Below are positions 34,050-45,898 of a DNA stretch of 64,000 nucleotides, in pieces; the first letter of the stretch is position 1, and each line of letters starts with the position of its first letter. A program made the position numbers and the translations under genes. This stretch comes from Diphasiastrum complanatum. Taxonomy: Eukaryota > Streptophyta > Lycopodiopsida > Lycopodiales > Lycopodiaceae. A model generated the notes under the pieces. The model saw only the letters and a list, made by a program, of their open reading frames with translations, was not told the DNA's origin and searched no databases. The stretch is from assembly GCA_029204225.1 (NCBI GenBank), contig CM055095.1, positions 74,981,798 through 75,045,797 on the forward strand, written 5' to 3'.

Positions 34050-34215
34050 AGGTCAACAAAGTTGAGTTAGTTGGTAGTTGATGAAAAGTCGATGTTGATA
34101 AAGTCGGTGGAGTCGATGTCGAGTTGATGGAGTTGATGATGGAATATATACAAGGAGAAGTCAAAGTCGATGACTTCGATGTCGGTGACTTCGAAGTCAA
34201 TGGAGTTGACTTTGG
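34050..34215. repeat. Low-complexity GTCGATG-rich tract
   Basis: Many variants of gtcgatg, gttgatg and gtcgac-like words follow each other (for example 'agtcgatgtcgagttgatgg'), with no fixed period. It lies just outside the gypsy polymerase remnant. A similar tract lies at 37060-37150. Confidence 0.7.
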
Positions 34216-36500
34216 CTAAACTTTTCAGGATGCTCATTACTCAATGGATTTGGTCTTGAGCATTGAAATCCAACAATTTGTCCGGTTGAACCCGCATTAG
34301 ATATTCAACTATGTCTGCGGCCCATTCAGGTACTGTGTCAATGTAGAACAAGACAACATCTGGTAACTCATCATCAGGTTGGATTGCAGTCTCGTTTCCC
34401 TTGATTCGGACACATGATCTGCCATATATTGCTACTTCCCCTTGCACACCATTATCTGGAAATCAAACTTCAACAATAGCAGCAATCATTGAGTGATTCA
34501 CCACTCATTACGAGGTTTGTTCCCAAGGAATATGTGATTGCAATAAGGTCTTATAATACAACTAATGAACAGTCACGTGAGGACATGTAACACATAAGAC
34601 ATTTAAATATGGTGAAAACATTTAAAACATTTAAACACATTTGTATCTTTATGTGCGGAGCTTATGGTGAAATGCCAAGGACAAAGCATTACCTTACCAT
34701 CTAGCTATCCTTCCTAAAAGGTCGGGTTTATTTACTAGATGCTTTAATACATAGTGGTCTACATGGAAAACAAAAGGGTATTCTAATAGATAATGCCTAA
34801 TTTTTTTTACTGAGTAGATCACGCCTAATGCTTCCCGCTCTATGCAGAATAATTTTTCTCGGATGCTGCTAATTGTCTACCAGCATAATATATTGGATAA
34901 TTAGTATTTTGATCATCTTTTTGGCTAAGCACTACACCGATTGCAAACGATGACATGTCTACATACACGTGAAATTTTTTTGCCCAATCTAGAGGTCTAA
35001 CTCTAGTTGCTTATGCTAAGGACTGCTTTAGTTTTTCAAAAGCGTCCTGGTGATCCTGTGACCAATGATATTCAACAGATTTCTTTGATAATACTATTAA
35101 GGGAGTAACTACTATAGCATACTCTTTTATTATTCTACAATAGTATCCTACGTGGCCTAAAAATCCCCTAAGCTCTCGTAGATTAGTTGGTTCATCCAAT
35201 TCTAAAATCATTTTAACTTTTTTGATATCGGCTTGAATGTCATCCTTCGAAATTTTGTGTCCTAACATGATGCCTTCCCTCATGCCAAAATAACATTTCG
35301 AAGGATGCAATTTTAAGATGTCTCTTGACATCATTTTAAAGTCTTTTCTAATCCATCTAAATGATCTTTAGTGGATGAGTAAACATAGAAATCATCTATA
35401 AAGATTTCTAAAAATTTTCTTAATTTTTTTGAAAAATGTTTGTCATCATACGTTGAAATGTTGCAGGTGCATTACACTGATCGAAGGGCATACACGTATA
35501 AGCATACGTCCCCCAATCAATGGTAAAACTGGTTTTCGATCTATCTTCTTCTTTAATGAAGATTTGATTGTAATAAAAAAAACTATCTAAAAAACTATAT
35601 TGTTCGTGACTAGCTACTTGGTCTAGGATTGCGTCTATGAATGGTGGTGGATGATAGTCTTTAGCTGTGGCAACATTTAACTTCCCAAAGTCCTGACATA
35701 CCCTAATTTTGCCTGTCTTCTTTTTGGGAACTATCACAATAGGCGATACCCATTCACTACTTAGAACAGGGTATATGAACCTGCTCTAATGCATTTATCT
35801 AACTCATCTTTCACTAATAATGAATATTTCGGATTTAACCTATATTGTCTTTATCTAATCGGTACGGCTCCCTGGATCAAGTCTCTATCCTATGCTCTCT
35901 AGCAATATACCAGTTAAATCATCCATTGACCAAGCGAATACATTTTGATACTTCTGAAGAAGTATTATGTACTCTTCCCGTTCTTGGTCTGATTGGTGTT
36001 TATACAAATTTTACCTTTGTTAATTTCTATTTCTACATAATCAGTCTTATCTACCATTCCCTCAGTCAGGCTTGCTCTGGTTTCACCCAAAGTCTCCCTT
36101 GACTCGGATATTGGAAACTCCTTTTACTCTTCCTCGTCTACTTTATAGCATTCTATGAAATTGACTAGCAATTATGTAGAATTTGCTATCTCTCAAGGTG
36201 ACCTCCTAAGGACTGGCTGTGAGAATGCCTGAAAAAAATATTTGTTTGGTAGACCAGTTTATAATAGCATCAGCCTGGTTATAACCATGGCCTTACAAAT
36301 AATATTGAGTATGGTGGCGTATGTATTGGGTTTATGACAAAGAAATTCTTAATGAAAATCTCTGTCTCTATATTTACGTTAACACCCCTCAGCTCTCCTA
36401 CGGGTATGCATCGAGATGCATATGCTAAATGGATTTCATGATGTGTAGTAGGCTGGATATGGTCTTCTAATCTAGATTCGATATCACTATGTATTTACAT
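34216..36500 (-). pseudogene. Ty3/gypsy pol remnant (protease end, RT, RNase H, integrase start)
   Basis: Minus-strand order. 36300-36430: end of the protease domain (GVNVNIETEIFIKNFF; RPWL-type motif). 35420-35737: reverse transcriptase (VPKKKTGKIRVCQDFGKLN, MPFDQCNAPATFQ). 35340-35420: degraded catalytic region (FLEIFIDD-like). 35011-35334: RT thumb (LHPSKCYFGM, LGHKIS, GFLGHVGYY). About 34720-34980: RNase H, broken by stops. 34241-34447: the piece before integrase (ELPDVVLFYIDTVPEWAADIVEYL). About 270 bp of unrelated sequence separates the last two. It is non-functional: stops and frameshifts in each domain and no integrase core. RT normally copies element RNA in cytoplasmic particles. Confidence 0.8.
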
Positions 36501-36571
36501 TCTTCCTCAACGTCGGTCCTATCTTTTGGAACAGGTGTAAGCAAACCTCTATTGCTCTTTTCCTCTACAGA

Positions 36572-36922
36572 GAAGCAGAGTACATTGCTTCTTCTCAAGC
36601 TATTGAAGAAGGATTTTGGTTGAGAGTTTTACTGTCAAATATTAGTCGAAATTGGTACACCCTGAAAATTGTATTTTGTGATAATCAGAGTGTTATTTCC
36701 TTATCGGCCAAACAGGCTAGATTTCGCACTAGGAGTAAGCACATTGAGATTCAATATCACTATCTTAGGAGTGAGGTTCTTGACAAAGAGGTAAACCTAA
36801 CATACTCTTGGATGCAAGGCATGATTGTAGATGTGTTTATCAAGACATTGAGCATTAATGCACACAACAAATTTTGTGCGTTGCTTAGTCTGAAGATCAA
36901 GACATTCACGGATCCAGATTAA
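36572..36922 (+). pseudogene. Copia RNase H fragment, 3' end of an element
   Basis: The frame begins REAEYIASSQAIEEGFWLR (from about 36572) and shows VFCDNQSVISLS, RSKHIEIQYHYL and VDVFIKTLS, the standard end of copia pol. It ends at a stop at 36920-36922, followed at once by a polypurine tract and an LTR start, so it is a genuine 3' end. Everything upstream (gag through RT) is missing. The catalytic DxN motif context is partly kept, but the protein is only a fragment. Confidence 0.8.
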
Positions 36923-36931
36923 GGAGGGGTG
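36923..36931 (+). other. Polypurine tract
   Basis: AGGAGGGG, just before TGTTGG. In LTR elements it primes plus-strand DNA synthesis and marks the start of the 3' LTR. Confidence 0.75.
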
Positions 36932-37900
36932 TTGGATTTATTCCTCTACTATCCTAAATCCCATGTTAATCTATTTCCATTATTACAGTTTTACTCGCAT
37001 TGTCGCACAGTCTACAGAAATACCTTGTTATTAGAGATAGGCTTGAAAGGCTCATTCGACTTGTCGACTTATCGGGAGGACCGACTTGTCGACTCACTCG
37101 ACTAGTCGACTTGTCCGACTTGTCAAGATGTCTGACTTGTCGAATCTCCTGACTAACCCAATCTTACTGACTATCGGCAATGACATGCTCGACTCCAAAT
37201 AGTTGAAGCCTTCTCACGATTACTTCTTGTACTGCGCAACTACTTGACAATGACAACAACCGCCACGATCTACCCCAGATGACACAACGGCTCCACGCCA
37301 TCTTCTTGTATACTCATCTGCACAAATGTAAATTGTATATAGATGACTATTGTAATCTAGTCAGTAAGTCAAAGGATAGTGATTAGAAAAACAAACACTG
37401 TACATGCTTTCATTTATCCATTTTTTCTTCCATACCGATTGTCAACAATACGCTCATAGGCTTTCACAGAGCGGAGTGAGCTTTATGAGCACGCGGTTTC
37501 GTCCGCTATTGTCTTGTGCTCATAGCATCAATTTGACTTGTATTTCTATACATTAATCTGAATCAAGCACTGTCTTTTATTGTGTCCAAAGTTCTTGTCA
37601 GAATTGTATGCGTTGCTACTACATCTTTTTGTTTGACTTTCTAACTGTTTTGTCTGATTGTCTGCTTTTTTGCTTCCGCAAACAACCATGCAATTAAGCT
37701 TTACACTACTCTTGTGTTCGCCTACTATTGTTGTAGTGCACGCACCAAGGGAATCAGTCAACCACTGCCTCTATGCAGTAGTAGGACCATTTTGAGTACT
37801 CAAGCATCATGTGCTATTGCTATTGTGTCCATTGCTCTTTTGTTTGAAGTTTTCTATTTCCCTTTGATTGTTATTTCATTTTTTATGGTAGTTAAGGCTT
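36932..37900 (+). repeat. Copia 3' LTR (right border approximate)
   Basis: It starts TGTTGGATTTATTCC after the polypurine tract. It contains a GTCGAC-rich tract (37060-37150) and a phrase around 37504-37563 shared, with changes, with the LTR ending at 16205. The right border is not fixed; no CA end with a target duplication was found. Confidence 0.55.
37060..37150. repeat. CGACTTGTC-rich tract
   Basis: The word cgacttgtc or gacttgtcgac recurs about seven times in 90 bp. It lies near the start of the LTR, where promoter and enhancer sequences normally are. Confidence 0.8.
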
Positions 37901-38640
37901 TTTCATTTGATGCTTGAAATAGCTAATGAGCATCTCTCTCTAATCTCTTTCTCTCCTTCTTACTTTCACTTCTACCAAGAATGTGGGGTGTGGTTAGTGT
38001 TAGTTTGATGATAGGATAGTTTGGGGTTAGTGTTAATGTGAATGTGGTTAGGAAAGCAACTAAGGTAGCCAACTTAATATAGTTAGAGCTCTATCCTCAT
38101 GGAACTAACACTTTTGACAGGTGGAGGGCTGTTCATCATATGAGTCTGCGAGAGTTCATCTTGATCCAGTGAACTGTAAGAAGGTTTCAAGTGTCGAAAA
38201 AGGTGGAAAATCATCAAAAAAAGAGAACCCTCGCACAAGTAACTCTCGCAGCATGGTCCATTGAGTCTAGAAAGTCATTTTCATTCATCAAGTCTACGAG
38301 AGTTAATATTCAGTATTGATGAATCTGTAAGCTAAAAAGTGGCTATCGACACTCTCCATTGTAGTTGGCAGCTCGGTTTCTCTTCTTGATAACCTTTATG
38401 CGTTGGAATCGGTTAGAAGAACCTTCAAGGAAGCCTTGTCTTACCTATGGTGACATTGCTACAATTTTAGACTTATTGGCTGGTTTTCTCATCAAGTTCA
38501 TGCCAAAGAATCTACTTGAGAAGTTAGTATTAGTTACTTCAGTTTTGGAGAAAACTAGCATAGTTATATATTTTAAGGAGTGTGAAGAATATGCAAAATT
38601 GAGCTTGATCTTTTCTCATTTTCATGTAAAAATGCTCTTT
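37901..38640. other. No gene recognised
   Basis: Short frames only. The 100-codon plus-strand frame at 38365-38667 shows hydrophobic stretches and no known domain. Confidence 0.35.
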
Positions 38641-38790
38641 AGTATCTTGTACATATTTTCATGTTGAGTTTGAAAAGTCAAGAGGCCTCCAATTCGAGTT
38701 CTAGTGAGATAGTGATATATGTCACAAAATGTAAGGATTGGTTTTTTGCTAGTATGCAATCAAATCCACATCTCAATGTCACGTATGGCC

Positions 38791-39012
38791 CAATCAAATT
38801 AAGAGGTGTAGATCCTAAAGCCAATCACATTAAGAGGTGCAAAATGAGTAGTCCAATCTTGTTTAGAGGTGCAAATCACTTGGCCAATAATATTGTGAGG
38901 TTCAAGGTACTTGGTCCAATCATGGAGAGACGTGAGAATTTAGAGGTCCAATCTTTATGAGAGGTGGAATCCATGAGGCCCAATCAAAATTGAGCATTCC
39001 TCATGCTAGATT
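38791..39012. repeat. Seven-unit CCAAT minisatellite, period 31-32 bp
   Basis: CAATC or CAATA words begin at 38791, 38822, 38854, 38885, 38917, 38949 and 38981, so successive spacings are 31, 32, 31, 32, 32 and 32. Units share the rough pattern CCAATC-n(2-6)-tt-n-(a/g)GAGGTG-n-AAAT and are diverged. Six to seven units contain a full CCAAT box. The array lies upstream of an LTR-like stretch with a weak TATA (about 39027) and pyrimidine-rich leader. Confidence 0.85.
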
Positions 39013-40783
39013 TCGAGCTACTCCTATATGGAAGTGCTCTCTCCTTGTACATACAATCTTTTTGTGAGTTTTTTGAATGAACAATGGAGTTTTCCTTCCA
39101 TTCTCTCTCTACCTGAGTAAAAGTCTCTCTTTCTCTCTCTACTTGAGAGCAAGGGCTCTCTCTCAATCTTTGAATGTATTTTAAAAATTAGTTTTCTCAT
39201 GCTAAGTGTTTGGTTTGAGTGAGAGAAAGTGTGAATGCTCATTAATGAATGCTTGTGTGCTCTTGCCTTGAAAATTGTCTAGGAAGATTGCTTGCTACAA
39301 TCAAGTGATAGTGTCATGTGCAATCACACCCACCTCAAAAGTCAATCACATTGATTTGTGTGTCCTCACACATGTGAAAAGTTGACAGGAAACTAAGCAT
39401 ATCTAAGTACCACATATATCAATGAATGAAATTAGAAAGAAAAAAAAATGCAATTATTGTCAATTGGCTTTCTAAAGTATAAGCCCCCAGATTTTCTATC
39501 TTTCAAGTGTAGATATGTATTCAAGCTTGGGTCTCCTTTGCCACATGTAATCTAGGCCACTTATAATGAGGAATCTAAGTGTAATTGGAAAAACTTCACA
39601 AAACTACATTTGATAATGATATGTACTGATGGCATTTTTAATTGCTAGTAGGGTCACTATGGACATGTGTTGAGCTCATTAAGCTACCAATTGATGTGAT
39701 GCAATTTAAGCCAACATTTAAATTGAATATAGAGTTGTAAAAAATGGTGGTATGAGTCTGTATAATAAATAAATGGTAGAAAAATAACTTAAGCTACTAT
39801 TTAAAACTTGAATGTTCAAATGCATCTTATGTGACACTTATAACATTGGATTGGTGTTATCTTCTTAGCTTGTTCTTTTTTACCATTCAATATAGTTATT
39901 ATGGGAAGAAACGTTTATTTGAACATATCATGCCGATAATATGTCATATTCATGAATAATGTCTGTATATGTATATTCACATCAATTCTATATCCAAACA
40001 ATTTGAAAATAATCCCCATCTTTGAGGAAACAACGTTCCTCATTATTATGTGTGCTATATAAGTGACGTAAAATATATCATCTCATCACATATACCATGG
40101 GACTTGAAAAGTTTTCACTAAAGTAAAAAAAGTATATTATTTTCACATTGAAAGTGAATATTCTCTTTTACATATTACCATCGTTCGATACAAAACATAT
40201 GTTTATTTTTATCATGAGAAGCTTCACATGCAAAAACCTTTTATAGGAAAGTGCAAATAACAAGATTTATAAATACACAACTATTAATGTTAATGGATGC
40301 AAAATAGAATTTAATACAATCACATTCAAAATGAGAAGAGTCTTGATGGTGGTTGTATTCTTGTTACAAACTCAATGTCAGTACTTGTTAAAATGATTAT
40401 TGACAAGTTTTCGAAATAGTTTCTAGATTAAAAAAAATTAAGATATATATTTTCTTATGATACACCACTTTGCAATTTGATAATGTAATCAAAGTGGCAT
40501 CAAACAAAAATGTTGTGAGTTTATCTTGCATATTAAAATCTTTGGTTTCAAAATAAGAAAAACATAATAGTATACAAATTTTATAAAACCATAATATAAT
40601 TATATGAGCTATAATTTTGATTGATAATAATCTGAACAAGATATTTTTTACTAGTAATTAGCACTAAGTTCTCACTTAGCTTGCCATGTGATATCTTCAT
40701 TTTTACTATCAATGTTTGAAACTAGTTTTTTTTTTTATATTATATTTTTTAGAACTTTTGTAGAGAAAACAAAATCAACAATT
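39013..40783. other. No gene recognised; left part LTR-like
   Basis: 39013-39380 looks like the promoter-leader half of an LTR (weak TATA, CT-rich leader, 'cctcaaaagtcaatcacatt' phrase) but no partner was found. From 39.4 kb it is AT-rich with no recognisable feature. Confidence 0.35.
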
Positions 40784-41020
40784 GACATCAATATTGATGT
40801 GATAGGTACTCGAACTTGACAAATACTTGAAATTAGTTGATTTAAACTTTTTATACCGATCAATAATATATTTATATGTTGATATATATTATTATCATTT
40901 TAGCGGCTGACATCAATATTGATGTGATAGATACTCTAACTCGACAGATACTTGAAATTAGTTGATTTAAACATTTTACACCAATCAATTACGTATATTA
41001 ATGAATATTGTTATCATTGT
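40784..41020. repeat. 125-bp tandem duplication
   Basis: Copy 1 starts at 40784 and copy 2 at 40909. Both begin gacatcaatattgatgtgat and share 'acttgaaattagttgattta'. A palindrome, CATCAATATTGATG, lies at the start of each. Confidence 0.85.
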
Positions 41021-41062
41021 TATTTACCTTATGATAGAAATAACTTGATAAATAGAAATAGT

Positions 41063-41505
<443 letters not shown>

Positions 41506-41804
41506 CTCCCTCTTCAACCAGTTTAAGCATAGACTTTGAAAACACTCCAAGCGAAGTCCTATGTTTCATGAACAAGTCCTTTCCCAATGCTTTGGTGAAG
41601 ATATTAGCTACACATTCCCTTGAGGACACATGTTGAAGCTCCATCTCCTTTGCCATGACTTGCTCCCCCAAAAGTGATATGCCACCTCAATATGCTTGTT
41701 CGTAACCTGAAAGATAGGATTGGTTGCCAACCTTTGGGCTGATAGATTGTAGAAAAAGATGATTGGGCTCTCTGAAAAATCCAGAAAGGGAAGATCCTTG
41801 ATCA
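41506..41804 (-). pseudogene. Element A RNase H, C-terminal part
   Basis: Minus-strand frames give SAQRLATNPIFQVTNKHIEVAYHFW and then the VANIFTKAL-like end of copia RNase H. This is the continuation of the domain that is cut at 46695. The two halves are separated by element B (41805-46694), with GATCA on each side. Confidence 0.8.
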
Positions 41805-42849
41805 TGATGCAAAAAATGTGGAACGCAAATTGCAAATATCAATCAGGCTTTGAAACAAAACGAAACGAAACTAGACGAAACGAAGCAAAGCGAAGCAAAA
41901 CAAAACTTCAACAAGCTCTGATATTGACATTGCTGAAGCAAAATCAAATTAATCGTGAACAAAAAACAATTCGGATGGATTTCAGATATGATTGCTGGTC
42001 ACTGCCGAGTATGTCATTCCTACAATCCTCTAGAATGTAGATAGACACTGCTGATCTACGTTTCATATTAATACAACATTCAACAAAAACTGAACCAGTG
42101 TGGGAAATTGATAAAATGAGTGAATGAGATACACAAGTGATGGTAGACAGTAATTCATTAAGATCAGATAAATTAAGAGAGATATATGCATAATAGCTAC
42201 AATATCATCTATTGATCCTCTTGATTTCGAGTGCTGTATGACAGACCCACATAGCGCATTGGCGTGAGAGAAGCAGTGTTTTCCCACGAGTAATGTCTCG
42301 CTTACTAGCGAACATTCTGAATCTTTGTGGATTCTGCTTTCAAAACTTGTCTCGCTTGCAGGCGGACTTCTATTCTGTAGTCTGTATATTTCTATCTGCT
42401 ACTATATGTATCTTATATATTCAGAGTAGCACACCATATTAGATAGACTAAACAATCTATAACTAATCACGGATTATAAGAGAGGTATGTTAGGCATGTC
42501 TTAACACTCTTCCGCTGATGTCATCATATCAAATCAGGGTTTTTGTACTTCATGATACTTGCATGATCTTCCTGATCCTTTGGAACGTGAAGGTCAAAAA
42601 GTGTCATGAAGATTTTTGTGTCGCTTCGAGCCGTTTGACTTTTGCATCGTCTGACTTTCTCCTATTGTATCACGAAAATTTTTCTTTCGTGAACTTTTTG
42701 CGTTTGTGTCTCTTTGTCAGGGTGTTCGTGAATATTTTTGCTTCGTGTCTTTTTGTGATGCTTAGGGTCATTCTCGCTTCGTGTCTTTTCGTCAAACTGA
42801 GGGCTGAAAGCTAGCAAAGCTTTGGTAATAGGAACATTTTGTTTCTTCA
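41805..42849 (-). repeat. Element B 3' terminal repeat, 1045 bp
   Basis: Matches 45899-46694 except for about 240 bp (roughly 42276-42515) present only here. That extra block holds, on the minus strand, a purine tract GCGGAAGAG (42507-42515), a TG start (TGTTAAGACATG, ending at 42506) and a TATA box (TATATAAG near 42412). Confidence 0.88.
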
Positions 42850-43370
42850 GCTCTCTCTCAAAGCATGGTAGCTTGCTGACTCCAACACTACTCCTCTGTT
42901 TCTCGAACAGACCTTTGTCTAAGGCCTTTTTGAAAATGTCAGCCACCATCTCCTTTTTTCCAATGAAAATAGTCTACAACATTTTTTTCTCGATCAGATC
43001 CCTTATCAAGTGATACTTGATTATGATGTGTTTTGTCCTTGAGTGAAACACAAGATCCTTTGTCAGATGTATTGTCCATTTGCAAAATCAAAGGCTCATT
43101 CCCTGTTTTTTCCAGTTCATTAAGAAACTGTTTGAGCCAAATGATTTCATTAGCCATCTTTGCTGCTGCAACGTACTCTGCTTCGCAAGATGACTGAGCC
43201 ACAGTGGTCTCTTCTTGCTGACCTAGAGAATTGCTGCTTCTGATGCGATGGTACATCCTTTTGAGACACTTTTGTAGTCGTCCTTGAGAGATGCCTAGCT
43301 AGAATCACTTTAGGAAAGAATCTGGAACCTTGCATTACGAGAATAACACAAACCAAAATCCTTCGTTAAC
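42850..43370 (-). pseudogene. Element B RNase H
   Basis: Copia RNase H pieces in shifting frames: VAQSSCEAEYVAAAKMANEIIWLKQ cut here to its core CEAEYVAAA, then LQMDNTSD (the DNxS-type motif), and VADIFKKALDKGLFEKQR at the end. One frameshift lies near 42940-43000. It would remove RNA from RNA-DNA hybrids in an intact element. Confidence 0.8.
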
Positions 43371-44330
43371 TGAAGGTATTACAAAATCCATTTCACAATC
43401 TTCCAATGAGTTGAGCCTGGATTTGTACAGAATTGGCTCATCTTGAACACGACATAAGCAATGTCAGGACGTGTATTATCTGCAAGGTACATTAGCAATC
43501 TGATCAGCTTTTTGTATGGTGTAAGCTGCATCAATTCTCTTTCTTTCTCAGTCTTCGAACAATCTTCATTCGTCAGGACTGTTCTTGCAAGCATTAGAGT
43601 ATTTGTTCCTTTGCAACTCAGCATCCCAAAATCTTCTAGGATTTTCTGGGTATATTTGAACTGATGAAAGTACAACTTACCTCCCTCATAGTCCTTGTCA
43701 ATCTGTAAGCCAAGATAACATCTAGCTTCTCCCAGGTTTGGAATCTCAAAATGTTTCAAGATGTCATACTTCACTTCAGCAATAAGCTCTTCACTTTTGC
43801 AAAGTATCAAAGTGTCGTCCACATATATAACTATGATGATGATCTTTCCATATGTAATTCTTACATAAATATTAGGATCAGCAACTAGTGGCTTGAATCC
43901 TAAAGACTTGAGGGCTTGATCTTTCTTCTTATACCATTGTCGCGCTGATTGCTTCAAACCGTAGATACTCCTATGCATTCTGCATGCATAAGTAGGAATT
44001 GAGCTCAAAACATAGCCTGAAGGTTGATCCATGTAGACTTTTTTGTCTATCTCACCATGCAAGAACGTTGTCTTTTCGTCCATGATGTGAATCTTGAGAT
44101 TATAAGCAGCTGCATACGCAAATAGTAAATGTAGTGACGAATGTTTCACGACAGGAGAGAAGGTCTCAGCATAATCAATACCATATCTATGAGAAAACCC
44201 CTTCGCTACAAGTCTTGCTTTATACTTAGAAATATCTCCATTCGGTCCATACTTTAGCTTGTATACCCACTTGCATTTTACAGTCTTTCGCTTATTTGGT
44301 AATGGCTGCAACGTCCATACCTAATTCTTC
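43371..44330 (-). pseudogene. Element B reverse transcriptase
   Basis: A 310-codon frame carries the copia RT domain: CKWVYKLKYGPNGDISKYKA, RLVAKGF, YAETFSPVVK, SIYGLKQSARQWY, and the catalytic YVDD in VIYVDDTLILC. The segment FHQFKYTQKILEDFGM and RPDIAYVVFKMSQF follow. The domain is full length with intact catalytic residues visible, but the upstream hinge has stops (for example at about 44320) so it is not part of an open polyprotein. Confidence 0.88.
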
Positions 44331-45822
44331 CTCATGGATTCCATCTCCTCGTTCATGGCTTGGATCCATTTGTCCTTCTCTGGACATTCAATCGCTTTCT
44401 CGAATGTTTGTGGTTCTCCACTGAATCCACAAAACTCTTCTAATGTAGAAGTTGAGCTGCCTGGCACAAATCTTGTTGGCGCTCTTCATTCTCTTGTCAA
44501 CCTTCTAGGAGATCCTTCTGGGACTGCAATGCTCTTGCCTTTATCAGCTCTACTAGGTCCGGAACCGCATTCTTCGTCTAATAATGCTACGTGCATCTCT
44601 GCAACAACTATTCTTGCCATTGATAGCAAGTCCTACTGCAGTGTAGGCACAAACAAAACATCTTTGAGTTGTCTGTCTCTGTCATTTGTGTTGAGCCACA
44701 CTGAACCAATACCATTCACTTGATGCTTCGATCCATCTCCAAGAATGATAAATCTTGATGAATTGGCACTTTGAAAATCAGACATGATTCGTCTTGATGT
44801 AACGAAGTGCAAGGTAGCTCCTGAATCAAGAATTACATCTGTGTGTCAGGTGTTGATACATGTCTACACAGATGTAGGCGGTTGAATTTCCGTGATTCGA
44901 TCTCTCTTTGCCTATCTTTGAGCTCTCTGGCTCCTCGACATAGGATGAACTATTATTGTTCTCCTATCTTATTTGAGCTGATTTGTTTCTTGGAATCTGG
45001 CGGCAGTCCATGTCTGCATGACCCTTCTTATGACAGTGGATACACTCAATTTTTGGATTAAGCCAAGACGAATCAACAATATGTCCTTCGCGTTTGCATC
45101 TTACGCATGTCTTCTTGTATCCACTCTACTATTTCGACCTTCCTTTGTTCTTCCACTTGTCTTTGCTGGCTCTTTCTGCTTGCTGATCTCGATCCTGCCT
45201 TTGATCTGACTCCCTCTTAGGCTTGAATTGCTTCTTTGATTTCTCCTTGTTGCTGTTTGTGATTTTTTGCTAGCAGCGTTTTGGTTGTCTGGAAGGATTT
45301 TGGTAAGGCTCTCAATAGATATGTAAGCTACTTCTCTGTTGACATTGCATTTTCTGCTCCAAAATTGTGTAGTGAAAGGAATAGATCCTTCATCTTCCTA
45401 ATAAAGGAAGTGAGATCTTTGCCATCCCACTACAGGTTTGTCAGCTGATCTTTGAGTAGCATTATCTGACTGCATGATTTCATCTAAAATCTTGTGAGTA
45501 ATGTATTCCACATCTCTTTTGCTTTAGAGATTGTAGCCAGGTCAAGAGTTAGACTATCCTCGATGGATGAAGATAACATGACTACTGCCTTTTCATTCTT
45601 CTCTCTCCAATATTTGCGTAGCTCTTTGCCTATAGTTGTAGGCATCTCCTCGGTGCCATCTACCCAAGAAAATAATCCTTCTCTCTTTAGTATCAATGAG
45701 GTCTTAACCTTCCATGCTAGGAAGTTAGATCTTGATGAATCGAGGATTGTACAGATCTTGGATTGTATGCTGCTTATTGAAGCCATTGCTGTGAATTGTG
45801 TTCTCACTTGTTGATGGTTCAT
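44331..45822 (-). pseudogene. Element B gag, protease and hinge (integrase lost)
   Basis: Gag begins at 45822 (MNHQQVRTQFTAMASISSIQ; FLAWKVKTSLIL; KEMWNTLLTRF at 45484). Frames then break through a Lys/Arg-rich region with a degraded knuckle. The protease motif DSGATLHFV lies at about 44810-44835. After LKDVLFVPTLQ, a stop and DLLSMARIV, the frame jumps to the hinge (ECGSGPSRADKG) at about 44560-44640. The integrase core, about 300 residues in a complete element, is absent. Inactive. Confidence 0.8.
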
Positions 45823-45885
45823 TGTTTGAATGCTTAGCCTCCTGAATTTGATAGCTTTGTGGCTATGTTAGACTATGATAGGTGG

Positions 45886-45897
45886 GATTTGATAGCA
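45886..45897 (-). other. Degenerate primer binding site of element B
   Basis: The minus strand reads TGCTATCAAATC next to the repeat end (TTTGCATCA). Nine of twelve bases match the copia consensus. Confidence 0.5.
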
Positions 45898-45898
45898 C

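Noticed and set aside
16449-37900. One 21-kb copia element from the gag at 16.4 kb to the RNase H at 36.9 kb
   Set aside because: The LTRs look related, but two host genes and other elements lie between; they are separate insertions of one family.
37714-37917. 67-codon plus-strand frame with hydrophobic end
   Set aside because: It lies inside an LTR and has no known domain.
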